A stretch of 13,248 nucleotides of DNA from Hungateiclostridiaceae bacterium UBA3922 (GTDB lineage Bacteria > Bacillota > Clostridia > Acetivibrionales > DTU013): NCBI GenBank assembly GCA_002386045.1, contig DGEQ01000034.1, forward strand, positions 1 through 13,248, written 5' to 3'. The position numbers and the translations under genes are program-made. The notes under the pieces are model-generated. The model was not told the origin of the DNA, searched no databases, and saw only the letters and a program-made list of their open reading frames with translations. How positions within the stretch are numbered: position 1 is the first letter of the stretch; each line of letters opens with the position of its first letter. Shown in pieces: positions 13,118-13,248 of the stretch.

Positions 13118-13248
13118 ATGAAAAAAGTACTGTCAATCCTGCTGGTCCTGGTTATGCTGGTCGGCGTGCTTGCAGGTTGCGGCGGCAAAAAGTCCGAGAG
13201 CACTCCCGGAGACCCGACCAGTCCATCGACCGATTCATCAGCACCATC
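13118..13248 (+). CDS. Lipoprotein, 5' end only (possibly an ABC transporter binding protein)
   Basis: The first 43 residues are visible before the window ends. They form a type II signal peptide: MKK, a Leu/Val-rich core, then the lipobox LAGC with Cys21, followed by GGKKSES and a Ser/Thr/Pro/Asp-rich tether (PGDPTSPSTDSSAP). The ATG at 13118 has a very strong ribosome site, AAAGGAGG, seven bases upstream. The mature protein would be lipid-anchored on the outer face of the cytoplasmic membrane. Such N-termini are typical of solute-binding proteins of ABC importers in Clostridia, but the functional domain is off the window, so that is only a likelihood. It diverges from the dehydratase operon across a 316-bp spacer. 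Confidence 0.85.
   Translation, partial: MKKVLSILLVLVMLVGVLAGCGGKKSESTPGDPTSPSTDSSAP

Noticed and set aside
1..13248. tRNA, rRNA, riboswitch or insertion sequence
   Set aside because: Nothing with cloverleaf, rRNA or recognisable riboswitch conservation was seen by eye, and no transposase is encoded. A covariance-model scan (Infernal/Rfam) would be decisive.

Overview
The window looks like chromosomal DNA of an anaerobic, Gram-positive-type bacterium, most likely class Clostridia. The reasons are strong AGGAGG-type ribosome sites, single-membrane envelope proteins (a low-molecular-weight penicillin-binding protein with a C-terminal anchor, a lipoprotein with an LAGC lipobox), frequent AGG and ATA codons at moderately high GC, one TTG start, and an oxygen-sensitive 2-hydroxyacyl-CoA dehydratase/activase-type iron-sulfur system. 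The genus cannot be fixed from the sequence alone.

Layout. 1-178 is a degenerate ~21-bp repeat. trxA (thioredoxin, minus) follows at 197-526. A two-gene minus-strand operon comes next: a membrane-anchored phosphodiester glycosidase (2199-3239) and, 17 bp downstream, an unrecognised membrane-anchored protein (778-2181) with a 39-bp repeat insert. A long intergenic region (3240-4194) holds a 41-bp composite repeat and a purine-rich 12-bp tandem array that runs up to the start codon of glgP (alpha-glucan phosphorylase, plus, 4195-6792). A DacF-type D-Ala-D-Ala carboxypeptidase homologue (plus, 6909-8393) follows and ends at a terminator shared with a convergent SIMPL-domain protein (minus, 8600-9358). 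Upstream of the SIMPL gene on the same strand are two overlapping genes (9423-11738 and 11710-12801). They encode paralogous COG3580/COG3581-type dehydratase-like subunits; the second is fused to a BadF/HgdC-type [4Fe-4S] ATPase. A divergent lipoprotein gene starts at 13118 and runs off the window.

How the genes fit together. The dehydratase-like pair plus fused activase is a complete candidate ATP-driven low-potential electron-transfer system: the ATPase would fire electrons into an iron-sulfur acceptor heterodimer of unknown substrate. The glycosidase, carboxypeptidase and SIMPL protein are envelope-directed. GlgP mobilises storage glucan and thioredoxin does general disulfide reduction. 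No pathway links all of them, so this is best read as a housekeeping neighbourhood.

The most unusual property is window-wide. Most intergenic spacers carry degenerate short-period tandem repeats (12, ~21, ~24, 27, ~41 bp). Five of the eight full-length proteins carry an in-frame, low-complexity insert or linker, two of them built from visible 36- or 39-bp repeats. The carboxypeptidase homologue also appears to lack the SxxK serine at its usual position.
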